From Prevotella scopos JCM 17725 (lineage in GTDB: Bacteria; Bacteroidota; Bacteroidia; Bacteroidales; Bacteroidaceae): a stretch of DNA of 64,000 bases. Under the pieces are notes generated by a model. The model did not search any database. It was not told where the DNA came from and saw only the letters and a program-made list of their open reading frames with translations. The position numbers were made by a program, and so were the translations under genes. Each line of letters starts with the position of its first letter. The first letter of the stretch is position 1. Below, one piece after another: positions 49,009 to 56,560 of the stretch. The stretch lies in NCBI RefSeq assembly GCF_018127785.1, contig NZ_CP072389.1, positions 1,054,001-1,118,000 on the forward strand, written 5' to 3'.

Positions 49009-49050
49009 ATGACAAATCTAAAAACAGGAGAAGTCATAACCTTCAAATAA
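49009..49050 (+). CDS. Mini-ORF 1 before small paralog 1
   Basis: 13-residue frame MTNLKTGEVITFK, ending 10 bp before the next ATG. A closely similar frame precedes the second paralog, which argues that it is translated or conserved for a regulatory reason. Confidence 0.4.
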   Translation: MTNLKTGEVITFK

Positions 49051-49060
49051 CACATGAGTT

Positions 49061-49330
49061 ATGAAACGTAGTAGATTATTATTAATAATAATAAATTATA
49101 TTTATCACGATAATATTTATTTGATGTCTCCAATTGTTGATTGGAATTTATTAGATGTGCTAAATAAAAATATTCGAAATAATTATGAAAGAATTAGACC
49201 CATTTTGTTGAAATGGCAGGAAAATGGATATATAAAATTAATAGAAGATAACGAGATTGCTTTTTCTTTTATTCCAGAGAAATTACCATCAAAAGAAAAA
49301 CTAATAGAAGAGAGCCTGAATTTCAAATAA
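49061..49330 (+). CDS. Small protein, tandem paralog 1, unknown
   Basis: 89 residues, AT-rich coding. It starts MKRSRLLLIIINYIYHD and ends EKLPSKEKLIEESLNFK, the last part nearly identical in DNA to the next gene. The central pattern ERIRPILLKWQENGYIKLIEDNEIAF is shared with ERILPVLKEWEHKGYLTLIYDEKIAF in the neighbour. No family was recognised. Tandem small paralogs in an accessory patch can be orphan immunity genes, but no toxin is adjacent. Confidence 0.55.
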   Translation: MKRSRLLLIIINYIYHDNIYLMSPIVDWNLLDVLNKNIRNNYERIRPILLKWQENGYIKLIEDNEIAFSFIPEKLPSKEKLIEESLNFK

Positions 49331-49342
49331 TGATTGATGAGA

Positions 49343-49384
49343 ATGGTGAACTTGAAAACAGGTAGAACAATAACATTAAAATAA
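49343..49384 (+). CDS. Mini-ORF 2 before small paralog 2
   Basis: 13-residue frame MVNLKTGRTITLK, matching mini-ORF 1 at 9 of 13 positions. Its stop is one base before the ATG of the next gene, so coupling is likely. Confidence 0.4.
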   Translation: MVNLKTGRTITLK

Positions 49385-49385
49385 T

Positions 49386-49643
49386 ATGAAGAGAATAAAA
49401 ATTATTCGTGTATTGGCAACTTATATTTGTCATGATCCATTTGCATATAGTCCTATCTGGACATGGGATGGCTTTCCTCCAATTATATATACAGAAAGGG
49501 AAAGAATACTTCCTGTATTAAAAGAATGGGAACATAAAGGATATTTAACTTTAATATATGATGAGAAAATAGCCTTTATCCTTAACGTAGAAAAATTACC
49601 ATCAAAAGAAAAACTAATAGAAGAAAGTCGTAATATTAAATAA
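49386..49643 (+). CDS. Small protein, tandem paralog 2, unknown
   Basis: 85 residues, starting MKRIKIIRVLATYICHD and ending EKLPSKEKLIEESRNIK. Clearly paralogous to the preceding gene, diverged most in the middle (SPIWTWDGFPPIIY against SPIVDWNLLDVLN). Function unknown. Confidence 0.55.
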   Translation: MKRIKIIRVLATYICHDPFAYSPIWTWDGFPPIIYTERERILPVLKEWEHKGYLTLIYDEKIAFILNVEKLPSKEKLIEESRNIK

Positions 49644-49651
49644 AGAAATGC

Positions 49652-49852
49652 AAAGAGTTGGCACGCACTGTAATACATTTGCCATCTCCATTCAAAGAGT
49701 ATGTCAAGTCTATTACAACTGACAATGGAACTGAATTTGCTTGCTATGAAATGATAGGCAAAAGCCTTGGTGTCCCCATCTATTTTATAAAGAATGTCAA
49801 TTTTTTCCTCATTCCAAATATTATCCTTACCTTTGTCTTAAGATTATTGACA
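49652..49852 (+). pseudogene. IS30-family transposase remnant
   Basis: The frame KELARTVIHLPSPFKEY followed by KSITTDNGTEFACYEMI matches the catalytic DNGxEF region of IS30 transposases. Homology stops after GVPIYF, where an ADPYSSWQRG-like continuation is expected, and the first half of the gene is missing. No ends were found. Confidence 0.7.
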
Positions 49853-49910
49853 TAAAACCTATGGTATTACTTGTCAATCCTAAATTATTATTTATATCGT
49901 AAATATTGCT

Positions 49911-50405
49911 ATGATAAAAAGATTTATGCTGCTCGTTGCAGCAATGGTAGTGAGCATCGGTGCATTTGCGCAGTTTCAGGAGGGTAAGGGCTACTTAGGT
50001 GCTTCCCTGACAGGACTCGACTTGCACTATAATGGTCAGGACGGCATGAATATTGGTGTGCAGGCTAAGGCGGGTTACTTCCCTTGGGATAACCTCATGG
50101 TACTTGCTACATTCGATGCGGCACACAATGGCTCTGAGGCTGTTGCCGACCATATCAGCGTAGGTGTTGGTGGACGTTATTATATCACACAGAACGGACT
50201 CTACTTGGGTGCGGGTGTGAAGCTTCTCCATGCCAACCATAATTATAACGACCTGATGCCGGGTGTTGAGGTGGGTTATGCCTTCTTCATCAACCGTTCG
50301 GTGACAATTGAGCCTGCGCTTTACTATGACCAGTCATTCAAGACACATAACTATTCGACAGTGGGCTTGAAGGTTGGTCTCGGCATCTACCTCTTTGATG
50401 ATTAA
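49911..50405 (+). CDS. Small outer-membrane beta-barrel protein
   Basis: 164 residues with a signal peptide (MIKRFMLLVAAMVVSIGAFAQ) and alternating amphipathic strands (GYLGASLTGLDLHYNG, YYITQNGLYLGAGVKLL, EVGYAFFINRSVTIEPALYY) ending VGLKVGLGIYLF. Consistent with an eight-stranded porin-family or OmpA-like barrel. No peptidoglycan-binding domain. Role unknown. Confidence 0.75.
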   Translation: MIKRFMLLVAAMVVSIGAFAQFQEGKGYLGASLTGLDLHYNGQDGMNIGVQAKAGYFPWDNLMVLATFDAAHNGSEAVADHISVGVGGRYYITQNGLYLGAGVKLLHANHNYNDLMPGVEVGYAFFINRSVTIEPALYYDQSFKTHNYSTVGLKVGLGIYLFDD

Positions 50406-50589
50406 TCAAGAGGAAGCAACAGATATTATTTTAAGGACTGGCTGTCTGTATAGGGATGCACTTTCTGGGTGTGTCCCTATATCTCTCAAAATCAAAGCTA
50501 TTGTCCTAATCGACTATATAGAATAAAAAAGAGGATTACAAGTGTAACCCTCCTTTCGATTATCTCCAGCCTACGAGAATTAATTTTAA

Positions 50590-51198
50590 ATGCAACAATA
50601 CCCTTCTCAACTCTTAGAACGTGCCGTAGAGGCTTTCTCACAGTTGCCAGGTGTGGGGCGTAAGACCGCTCTGCGCCTTGTTTTGCATCTGCTACGCCAG
50701 TCAACAGAAGACGTGGATAGCTTTGCGGATGCTGTCATACGTGTGAAACACGATGTGAAGTATTGCAAGGTTTGCCATAACATTTCTGATAATGAGGTTT
50801 GTTCTATCTGTTCTGACCCACGCCGAGATGGCTCGGTGGTTTGTGTGGTAGAGAACATTCAGGACGTCATGGCGATTGAGAATACCCAGCAGTTCCATGG
50901 ATTATACCACGTTTTGGGGGGTATCATCTCTCCTATGGACGGTATCGGACCGCACGACTTAGAGATTGAATCGCTCGTAGAGCGTGTGGAAGAGGGTACG
51001 GTGAAGGAAATCATCCTTGCCCTTGCCAGTACGATGGAGGGCGACACAACCAACTTTTATATCTCCCGCAAGCTGAAAGACACAGGCGTGAAACTGTCGG
51101 TTATCGCACGAGGTATCTCTGTTGGCGACGAACTTGAATATACTGATGAGGTGACGTTGGGCAGAAGTATTCTGAACCGAACACCTTTTGAATCTTAA
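50590..51198 (+). CDS. recR: Recombination mediator protein RecR
   Basis: 202 residues, the normal length. HhH region ([17 protein letters not shown], about 20-36), four-Cys zinc finger ([16 protein letters not shown], about 58-73) and Toprim domain ([29 protein letters not shown] motif, about 80-170). RecR with RecO loads RecA onto SSB-coated single strands. It begins an apparent operon with a membrane protein, a GT2 and a GNAT gene. Confidence 0.95.
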   Translation: MQQYPSQLLERAVEAFSQLPGVGRKTALRLVLHLLRQSTEDVDSFADAVIRVKHDVKYCKVCHNISDNEVCSICSDPRRDGSVVCVVENIQDVMAIENTQQFHGLYHVLGGIISPMDGIGPHDLEIESLVERVEEGTVKEIILALASTMEGDTTNFYISRKLKDTGVKLSVIARGISVGDELEYTDEVTLGRSILNRTPFES

Positions 51199-51200
51199 TC

Positions 51201-51659
51201 ATGACTATGGATAAAACAAGAAAAGTACTTCTTACAGAGCTAATTAGCTCTTGCATTATTACACTGCTCATCATTGCGGTGTATGAACTTAACCTGATTT
51301 TGCCCGGTGGTTGGGCTGATGCTGAAAGCAGCAACATGGTGACTGTGCAGTTTCTCATGCAGTTGCTGACCCTCGCTGCCATCCCACTTGCACTCTTCCT
51401 TTTCAAGATTGGCTACGTACGTTCCGACTTGCATACCGACGAAAGCCACGTCAGTCGCAAGCTTCTCTTCTGGGGTAGCGTGCGAATGATGATGCTTTGC
51501 GTTCCGATGATACTCAACACCTTCTTCTATTATGCCTTCGGGGATAGCGTAAGTTTCTTCTATCTTGCTGTCATCTTAGCGTTGAGCTTATTCTTCGTAT
51601 TCCCAAACAAGAAGCGTTGCGAGCATGAATGTTCTATGGATAATTCAGAACAAGCATAA
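51201..51659 (+). CDS. Four-helix membrane protein, unknown
   Basis: 152 residues with four hydrophobic segments (LISSCIITLLIIAVYELNLI, FLMQLLTLAAIPLALFLF, MMMLCVPMILNTFFYYAF, FYLAVILALSLFFVF) and a polar tail KKRCEHECSM. It starts 2 bp after recR (ATG 51201 or 51207) and its stop abuts the next ATG, so the genes are co-translated. No family name known to me. Confidence 0.7.
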   Translation: MTMDKTRKVLLTELISSCIITLLIIAVYELNLILPGGWADAESSNMVTVQFLMQLLTLAAIPLALFLFKIGYVRSDLHTDESHVSRKLLFWGSVRMMMLCVPMILNTFFYYAFGDSVSFFYLAVILALSLFFVFPNKKRCEHECSMDNSEQA

Positions 51660-52862
51660 ATGAAACTGAGCGTTGTCATCGTTAATTATAACGTAAAATA
51701 TTATCTCCAACAGTGTCTTGAGAGTCTTCAGCGCGCTTTGAAAGGCGTTGAAGCAGAGGTATTTGTGGTTGACAACCATTCACATGACGGCTCCGTAGCC
51801 TATCTTCGCAGCCGTTTCCCTGATGTTCATTTCATTGCCAGTGCGCATAACTTAGGCTTTGCGTGTGGCAATAATATTGCAATTCGGCAAAGTAAGGGCG
51901 AATATGTCTTGCTATTAAATCCCGACACGGTTGTCGGCGAGGAGGTTATCCACTCGTCTATCGACTTTATGGATAGCCACCTAACGGCTGGAGGACATGG
52001 CGTACAGATGCTTACCCACCTCGGCGAACGAGCCTTAGAAAGCCGTCGTGGCTTGCCCTCTCCCGTGGTTTCGTTCTATAAAATGATAGGACTTTGCAAG
52101 CACTTCCCACAGAGCAATCGTTTTGCACATTATTATATGGGTAGTTTGTCGTGGGACGTACCAGGCAAGATTGAGGTGATTAGCGGTGCTTACTGCTTCC
52201 TGCGTAAGTCGGCATTGGACAAGATTGGACTCTTAGACGAGGATTTCTTTATGTATGGCGAGGATGTCGACCTCAGCTATCGACTGCTGAAAGGCGGCTT
52301 CGAGAACTGGTATCTTCCTGTGCGTATCCTGCACTATAAGGGCGAAAGCACACAGAAGTCAAGCTTCCGATATGTTCATGTCTTCTATGATGCCATGTTC
52401 ATCTTCTTCCGCAAGCATTATAGAGGAATGAATGCCTTGTGGCGATTGCCGATTAAGACAGCTATCTATATGAAAGCCATGGGTGCATTGATAGGAACAA
52501 CCCTGCTTGCAACGAGGAAAAAGTTGGGGTTCTGCAATTCTGATGCAGCATCAATTCCACATTATATATTTGCAATCAGTGAAGAGGCAGTGCAGCATTG
52601 CCAACAGCTTGCAACTAACAATGCCTTAAAGGCAGAATTTCGAACACCGGGTAAATACGATTTGGAGAACTTGCATACAGCCTTGATACAACAATATGGA
52701 GGAAAGAACAAGACCTACTGCATCGTCTATGACACCGACTTATTCAGTTTTCAAGACATTCTGAACGTCTTCTCTCTACAACCCATACAGAACATTCACA
52801 TTGGATTCTACTATAGAAAGGAAAACAGAGTCATCACCATGACGGAAGTGATAGGAGATTAA
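51660..52862 (+). CDS. Family 2 glycosyltransferase (rhamnosyltransferase-like) with C-terminal extension
   Basis: 400 residues. A GT2 domain (about 1-250): LSVVIVNYNVKYYLQQCLES, VVDNHSHDGSV, NPDTVVGEEVI, GLLDEDFFMYGEDVDLSYRL. A membrane-proximal helix follows (about 280-300), then an unrecognised ~110-residue C-terminal region (YCIVYDTDLFSFQDILNV). Similar enzymes add rhamnose or other deoxysugars to envelope glycans. In an operon with recR and a GNAT gene. Confidence 0.85.
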   Translation: MKLSVVIVNYNVKYYLQQCLESLQRALKGVEAEVFVVDNHSHDGSVAYLRSRFPDVHFIASAHNLGFACGNNIAIRQSKGEYVLLLNPDTVVGEEVIHSSIDFMDSHLTAGGHGVQMLTHLGERALESRRGLPSPVVSFYKMIGLCKHFPQSNRFAHYYMGSLSWDVPGKIEVISGAYCFLRKSALDKIGLLDEDFFMYGEDVDLSYRLLKGGFENWYLPVRILHYKGESTQKSSFRYVHVFYDAMFIFFRKHYRGMNALWRLPIKTAIYMKAMGALIGTTLLATRKKLGFCNSDAASIPHYIFAISEEAVQHCQQLATNNALKAEFRTPGKYDLENLHTALIQQYGGKNKTYCIVYDTDLFSFQDILNVFSLQPIQNIHIGFYYRKENRVITMTEVIGD

Positions 52863-52865
52863 GCT

Positions 52866-53393
52866 ATGGAAAAGAAACAGCATGTGCAAGTCAGACTGAG
52901 AGCGATGGAGCCAGAAGATCTCGATATGCTTTATCATATTGAGAACGACCGTAGTCTGTGGAACATCAGCGCAACGAATGTTCCTTATAGCCGTTATGCC
53001 CTGCATAATTACATTGCTGATGCGAAAAACGACATCTATATTGATGGCCAACTACGCATGATGATTGAGAATCGGGAGCAGGAGGTTATTGGCATTATAG
53101 ACCTTGTCAACTTCGACCCGAAACACCAGCGAGCTGAAATGGGAATCATCATCATGAAACCTTTCCGCCAACAAGGCTATGCCCATGCGGCAATCTCAGC
53201 CTTAATCGACTATACGCACCACGGCTTACATCTGAAACAAATCTATGCTGTCGTTGACGTTGATAATGAGGTTTCTATCCGTTGTCTATCCTCGATAGGA
53301 TTTACAAATGGAAGTATCTTAAAGGATTGGCTTTATTGTGACGGAAAATACAAAGATGCACGGATAATGCAACTTTTTATAGAAAAAGGATAA
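52866..53393 (+). CDS. GNAT family N-acetyltransferase (RimJ/RimL-like)
   Basis: 175 residues with the acetyl-CoA motif MKPFRQQGYAHAAISALIDY (QxxGxA variant) near 100-120 and a VDVDNEVSIRCLSSIGFTNG motif near 137-156, as in RimJ-type acetyltransferases. It probably acetylates a protein N-terminus or small amine. Last gene of the recR cluster, just upstream of the tRNA-Asp pair. Confidence 0.85.
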   Translation: MEKKQHVQVRLRAMEPEDLDMLYHIENDRSLWNISATNVPYSRYALHNYIADAKNDIYIDGQLRMMIENREQEVIGIIDLVNFDPKHQRAEMGIIIMKPFRQQGYAHAAISALIDYTHHGLHLKQIYAVVDVDNEVSIRCLSSIGFTNGSILKDWLYCDGKYKDARIMQLFIEKG

Positions 53394-53397
53394 ATAA

Positions 53398-53430
53398 TTT
53401 GGTGGAATAAATTTTTATTCCTATCTTTGC
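53398..53430 (+). promoter_or_regulatory. Promoter of the tRNA-Asp pair
   Basis: TTTG (53398-53401), a 20-bp spacer, then TATCTTTGC (53422-53430). A textbook Bacteroidales promoter. Confidence 0.85.
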
Positions 53431-53468
53431 ACTCGCAAAACAGAAAAAGGGTTTTATTAATCCATTTT

Positions 53469-53542
53469 GGTGCGTTAGTTCAGTTGGTTAGAATGCCTGC
53501 CTGTCACGCAGGAGGTCACGAGTTCGAGTCTCGTACGCACCG
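53469..53542 (+). tRNA. tRNA-Asp (GTC), copy 1
   Basis: 74 nt: acceptor GGTGCGT/ACGCACC, anticodon loop CTGTCAC, T arm GTTCGAGTC, discriminator G. CCA is not encoded. Confidence 0.97.
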
Positions 53543-53566
53543 CTGAAGCCCGAATCTGTAATGCAT

Positions 53567-53640
53567 GGTGCGTTAGTTCAGTTGGTTAGAATGCCTGCCT
53601 GTCACGCAGGAGGTCACGAGTTCGAGTCTCGTACGCACCG
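53567..53640 (+). tRNA. tRNA-Asp (GTC), copy 2
   Basis: Base-for-base the same as copy 1, after a 24-bp spacer. The ICE integrase gene lies 356 bp downstream. Confidence 0.97.
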
Positions 53641-53687
53641 CTTTAAGTACTCTGAAAATAGTATCAGAGTTTTCTAAAGAAAATCGT

Positions 53688-53726
53688 AAGTATCATAACT
53701 TCAAGGAGTTATGATACTTTTGTTTT
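53688..53726 (+). terminator. Hairpin terminator after the tRNA pair
   Basis: AAGTATCATAACT and AGTTATGATACTT form a 13-bp stem followed by TTGTTTTG. A smaller ACTCTG...CAGAGT hairpin precedes it at 53650-53668. Confidence 0.7.
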
Positions 53727-53788
53727 GTATCACTTCCTCTTTTCGGAGTATGTGTAGATACACAAAAATATCCCAAAATACTCCACAA

Positions 53789-53979
53789 CGGCTACAATTC
53801 AGCTACAGAAATTCTTGAATTTCAAAAATTGTAGCCAAGAGTGGCTACAGAGTACATCAAGAGTACGTAAGAATTGCTCATCATTTGAAAATTATGTTGA
53901 ACTTTGCAGCATGGTTGTGGATACAAATGGCTACACAACTTTTTAGTTTTGGCTACACAAAATCCATACTATGGCTACA
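53789..53979. promoter_or_regulatory. Array of TGGCTACA sites, putative integrase arm sites
   Basis: TGGCTACA at 53842, 53928, 53950 and 53972, the last three exactly 22 bp apart. Inverted TGTAGCCA at 53830 forms a dyad with 53842. Near-matches CGGCTACA at 53789 and CAGCTACA at 53800. The array fills the space just upstream of the integrase gene, where tyrosine recombinase arm-type or Xis sites usually lie. Confidence 0.6.
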
Positions 53980-53996
53980 ATTAAAAACAAGTATTT

Positions 53997-55229
53997 ATGA
54001 AGTCAAATTTTAAGTCAACATTCTATCTTAGAAGTAATTATGTGAACAAAGAAGGGAAGAATCCTGTGATGTTGAGAATCTATCTCAATAATGAGCGTCT
54101 CTCGATTGGATCAACGGGGATCTCTGTTTTGAAGTCTCTTTGGGATATTGACAAAGAACGTCTCAAGGGTCGAACAACTGAAGTCCTGAGGACGAATTTG
54201 CAACTCGATAATATCAGTACTGGGTTGCTTAATATCTTCCGACGTTTGGAGTTTTCTGATGATTTGTGTTTGGAACGAATCAAAGAAGAGTTTTTAGGAA
54301 AGAAAGGGGACATAGATACGTTTATGGCTCTTTTCGAGAAGCATAATGAAGACTTCCGAAAGCAAGTAGGAGTTTCTGTATCTGCTACTACTTTGCGAAA
54401 GTATGAATTATGCAAGCGTCACTTTGCAGAGTTCCTGAAGCAGAAATATGGTCGGACAGATATAAAGTTGTGTGAATTAAATTATACAGTCATCTATGAT
54501 TTTGACCTTTATCTTCAAACAGTTGCCGGGCAATGTCGTAACACAGCAACAAAGACAATGAAGATTTTTAAGACAATAACCATTTTAGGTCGGAAATTGG
54601 GTGTGCTGCACCATGATCCGTTTGCTAATTATCATTTTCACTTGGAGCTTGTCGACAGAGGATTTCTCACTGATGAAGAAATTCTCAAAATTGTGAATAA
54701 AAAACTTACGATACCTCGTTTATCTCTTGTCCGTGATATATTCATTTTCTCATGTTTCACAGGGCTATCATACATAGATGTTGCCAATCTCACACCAGAA
54801 CATTTAGTTAGTATGGACGATAAACAGTGGATTATGACGAAGAGACAGAAGACGAATGTAGAATCTTATATTCTTCTTCTTGATATTCCAAAGCAGATTA
54901 TAGCTAAATATAACAATAATACTTATCGTGAAGGAAAACTGTTTCCTGTACTAAGTAATCAAAAAATGAATGCTTATCTAAAAGAAATAGCTGATATTTG
55001 CGGTATTGTCAAAAATCTTACTTTCCACATGGCTCGCCATACATTTGCGACCATGTCGCTCAGCAAGGGCGTTCCTATGGAAAGTGTGTCGAAGATGCTG
55101 GGGCATACCAACATTAAAACGACACAAATTTATGCCCGTATAACCAACAAGAAGATAGAACACGATATGGAACAGCTGGCTGGCAAGTTAGACAAGTTCA
55201 ATGTTGCTATGGGCATCAACTCAAAATAA
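53997..55229 (+). CDS. Tyrosine recombinase, IntDOT-like ICE integrase
   Basis: 410 residues: N-terminal arm-binding domain (about 1-100), core-binding SAM-like domain (about 110-210) and catalytic domain (about 220-400). Catalytic residues seen: H344-x-x-R347 in HMARHTF, H370 in LGHTNIKTT, the nucleophile Y379 in QIYARI, and a Lys in MTKRQKT. The first catalytic Arg is replaced by Ser (S258 in FTGLSYIDVANL), the known feature of the CTnDOT integrase group. It excises and integrates the ICE and is the leftmost ICE gene. Confidence 0.92.
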   Translation: MKSNFKSTFYLRSNYVNKEGKNPVMLRIYLNNERLSIGSTGISVLKSLWDIDKERLKGRTTEVLRTNLQLDNISTGLLNIFRRLEFSDDLCLERIKEEFLGKKGDIDTFMALFEKHNEDFRKQVGVSVSATTLRKYELCKRHFAEFLKQKYGRTDIKLCELNYTVIYDFDLYLQTVAGQCRNTATKTMKIFKTITILGRKLGVLHHDPFANYHFHLELVDRGFLTDEEILKIVNKKLTIPRLSLVRDIFIFSCFTGLSYIDVANLTPEHLVSMDDKQWIMTKRQKTNVESYILLLDIPKQIIAKYNNNTYREGKLFPVLSNQKMNAYLKEIADICGIVKNLTFHMARHTFATMSLSKGVPMESVSKMLGHTNIKTTQIYARITNKKIEHDMEQLAGKLDKFNVAMGINSK

Positions 55230-55254
55230 TGTACAACCCTAAACCAAGAAGATT

Positions 55255-55722
55255 ATGACAACAACAAAGAAAGAACTTTCCTACTTCCGTTTGAAGTTGG
55301 AAGCGTATCTCGGAGAGCATTTTCCAGAGAGAGTGAATGAAAATACGTTTATAACTGCTCGCGCAGACGAAGCATTGACAACTTACTGCGATGCTATAGC
55401 ACAAGGTTTTTCTTACCCAGAAGCAGAGGTAATGGCAAGCGAAGTTCTGTATCAAGGACTGCACTTTTCCAAGTACGACACGCTTGTGTCTGTCTTGGAG
55501 AATGAGTTCGAGAAAGAACTTCCTTCTCCTCTTCCTGAAAGACTAACACCAATACTTCTGAAGAATAAGGCTGTGCAAAGTGTTTTCGACAAGTATGAGC
55601 TGACAGACGATTTTGGCGCAAGTCCGGAGTATGAGAAACTCTACACCGAACTGACAGGGACAATCGTTCTGATCATCGAGGTTAATGGTCTGCCAACCGT
55701 CAATAGTGAGAACATGACTTGA
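55255..55722 (+). CDS. DUF1896 family ICE protein
   Basis: 155 residues. The pattern ELSYFRLKLEAYLGEHFPE, ITARADEALTTYCDAIAQG and GFSYPEAEVMASEVLYQGLH is that of DUF1896 proteins, found near the integrase and mobilization regions of Bacteroides conjugative transposons. No catalytic motif, acidic composition. It starts 25 bp after the integrase stop. Function not known. Confidence 0.8.
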   Translation: MTTTKKELSYFRLKLEAYLGEHFPERVNENTFITARADEALTTYCDAIAQGFSYPEAEVMASEVLYQGLHFSKYDTLVSVLENEFEKELPSPLPERLTPILLKNKAVQSVFDKYELTDDFGASPEYEKLYTELTGTIVLIIEVNGLPTVNSENMT

Positions 55723-55860
55723 TGTAACACCATCGGGAGCTTTTGTAGTGTCAAGAGCCAAGATAACTATTCTTCCCCACACACCAAGAGTTTAAGCAAA
55801 CACTTGGCTTTGTGAGGCAGAATATCTTGTTATTGCTCTTGAACTATTAAAAGCTCCGAT

Positions 55861-56208
55861 ATGAATACAATCATCATGAATCAAGACGTTCACACACCTG
55901 CCTTCATCAAGGCAGACGCATCGAATAAAACCGATAATATCAAGCAGCAGTCGATTTCTCCCAAGCAAGTCCGCCGCTTCTCTTGGACACGCTTCATCGA
56001 ACTCACTACCCTGCTTTCCGTTGTTATCGGTGTCATTTGGCTTATCTCGAAGGTGGTAACGCCGCAAGTCGTAACCGCCGTCTCTGTCATTGCAGGCTTT
56101 CTGATGCTACGTTTTATAGTCAGGGTAATTCTAAAAGTGACAATTACGCTGCTGAGCATTCTATTTTGGTTGGCTATTCTCTGTGCCCTCCTACTATGCG
56201 TGCTTTGA
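55861..56208 (+). CDS. Small ICE membrane protein, unknown
   Basis: 115 residues (or 110 from Met 55876). A soluble N-terminus of ~45 residues is followed by two or three hydrophobic segments (LLSVVIGVIWLISKVV, TAVSVIAGFLMLRFIV, LLSILFWLAILCALLL). No family recognised. Probably an ICE-conserved inner-membrane protein. Confidence 0.6.
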   Translation: MNTIIMNQDVHTPAFIKADASNKTDNIKQQSISPKQVRRFSWTRFIELTTLLSVVIGVIWLISKVVTPQVVTAVSVIAGFLMLRFIVRVILKVTITLLSILFWLAILCALLLCVL

Positions 56209-56246
56209 GAAGCATAGCTCTGTAAAACCTTTCATACTATTTCATC

Positions 56247-56288
56247 AGGTGGTTATCTCGCATATTGAGATAGCCACCTTTTCTATTT
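56247..56288. terminator. Hairpin terminator
   Basis: AGGTGGTTATCTC and GAGATAGCCACCTT form a stem followed by TTCTATTTT, 38 bp after the membrane protein stop. Confidence 0.75.
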
Positions 56289-56373
56289 TCCACTACGAGC
56301 GTTGCACTTTCGCTTCCTTTCCAATGCTCCACGATATGCGATGACAAGAAGACGGATGCTGTTCCCTTTTTAT

Positions 56374-56503
56374 CCGCAAAGGTAGTACGGGGCTGGTGGC
56401 TTTCAAAAGGTCTGTGCCACTTGGTTTGTCTGGAAAATCTCCACACCTACGGGTAGTATTTTCCGCCAAAACCTTGTGTAAGCCTGCCCCGCTACCTTGA
56501 TTT
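56374..56503. other. Structured non-coding element inside the ICE
   Basis: Long-range complementary arms AAGGTAGTACGGGGCTGG (56379-56396) and CCTGCCCCGCTACCTT (56483-56498) enclose a second pair, GGAAAATCTCC and TAGTATTTTCC with a CTACGGGTAG palindrome. This lies in the 350-bp gap between gene groups and no convincing ORF spans it. I recall similar sequence in Bacteroides ICEs. Function unknown (structured RNA, origin or regulatory site). Confidence 0.5.
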
Positions 56504-56560
56504 TGCTACAAAAAGGAATCAGCATACTCCGATCTTTGGACGCATAAAAAAAATGTCGCT

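Noticed and set aside
53897..53907. TTGAACTTTGC as a CTnDOT-type core site
   Set aside because: It matches the TTTGC part but not the leading GT of the core consensus, and its position inside the arm-site array is ambiguous. Mentioned only as a possibility.
56237..56446. Minus-strand 69-codon ORF in the ICE gap
   Set aside because: It overlaps a terminator hairpin and the structured element, and its composition follows those structures. Possible annotation artefact.
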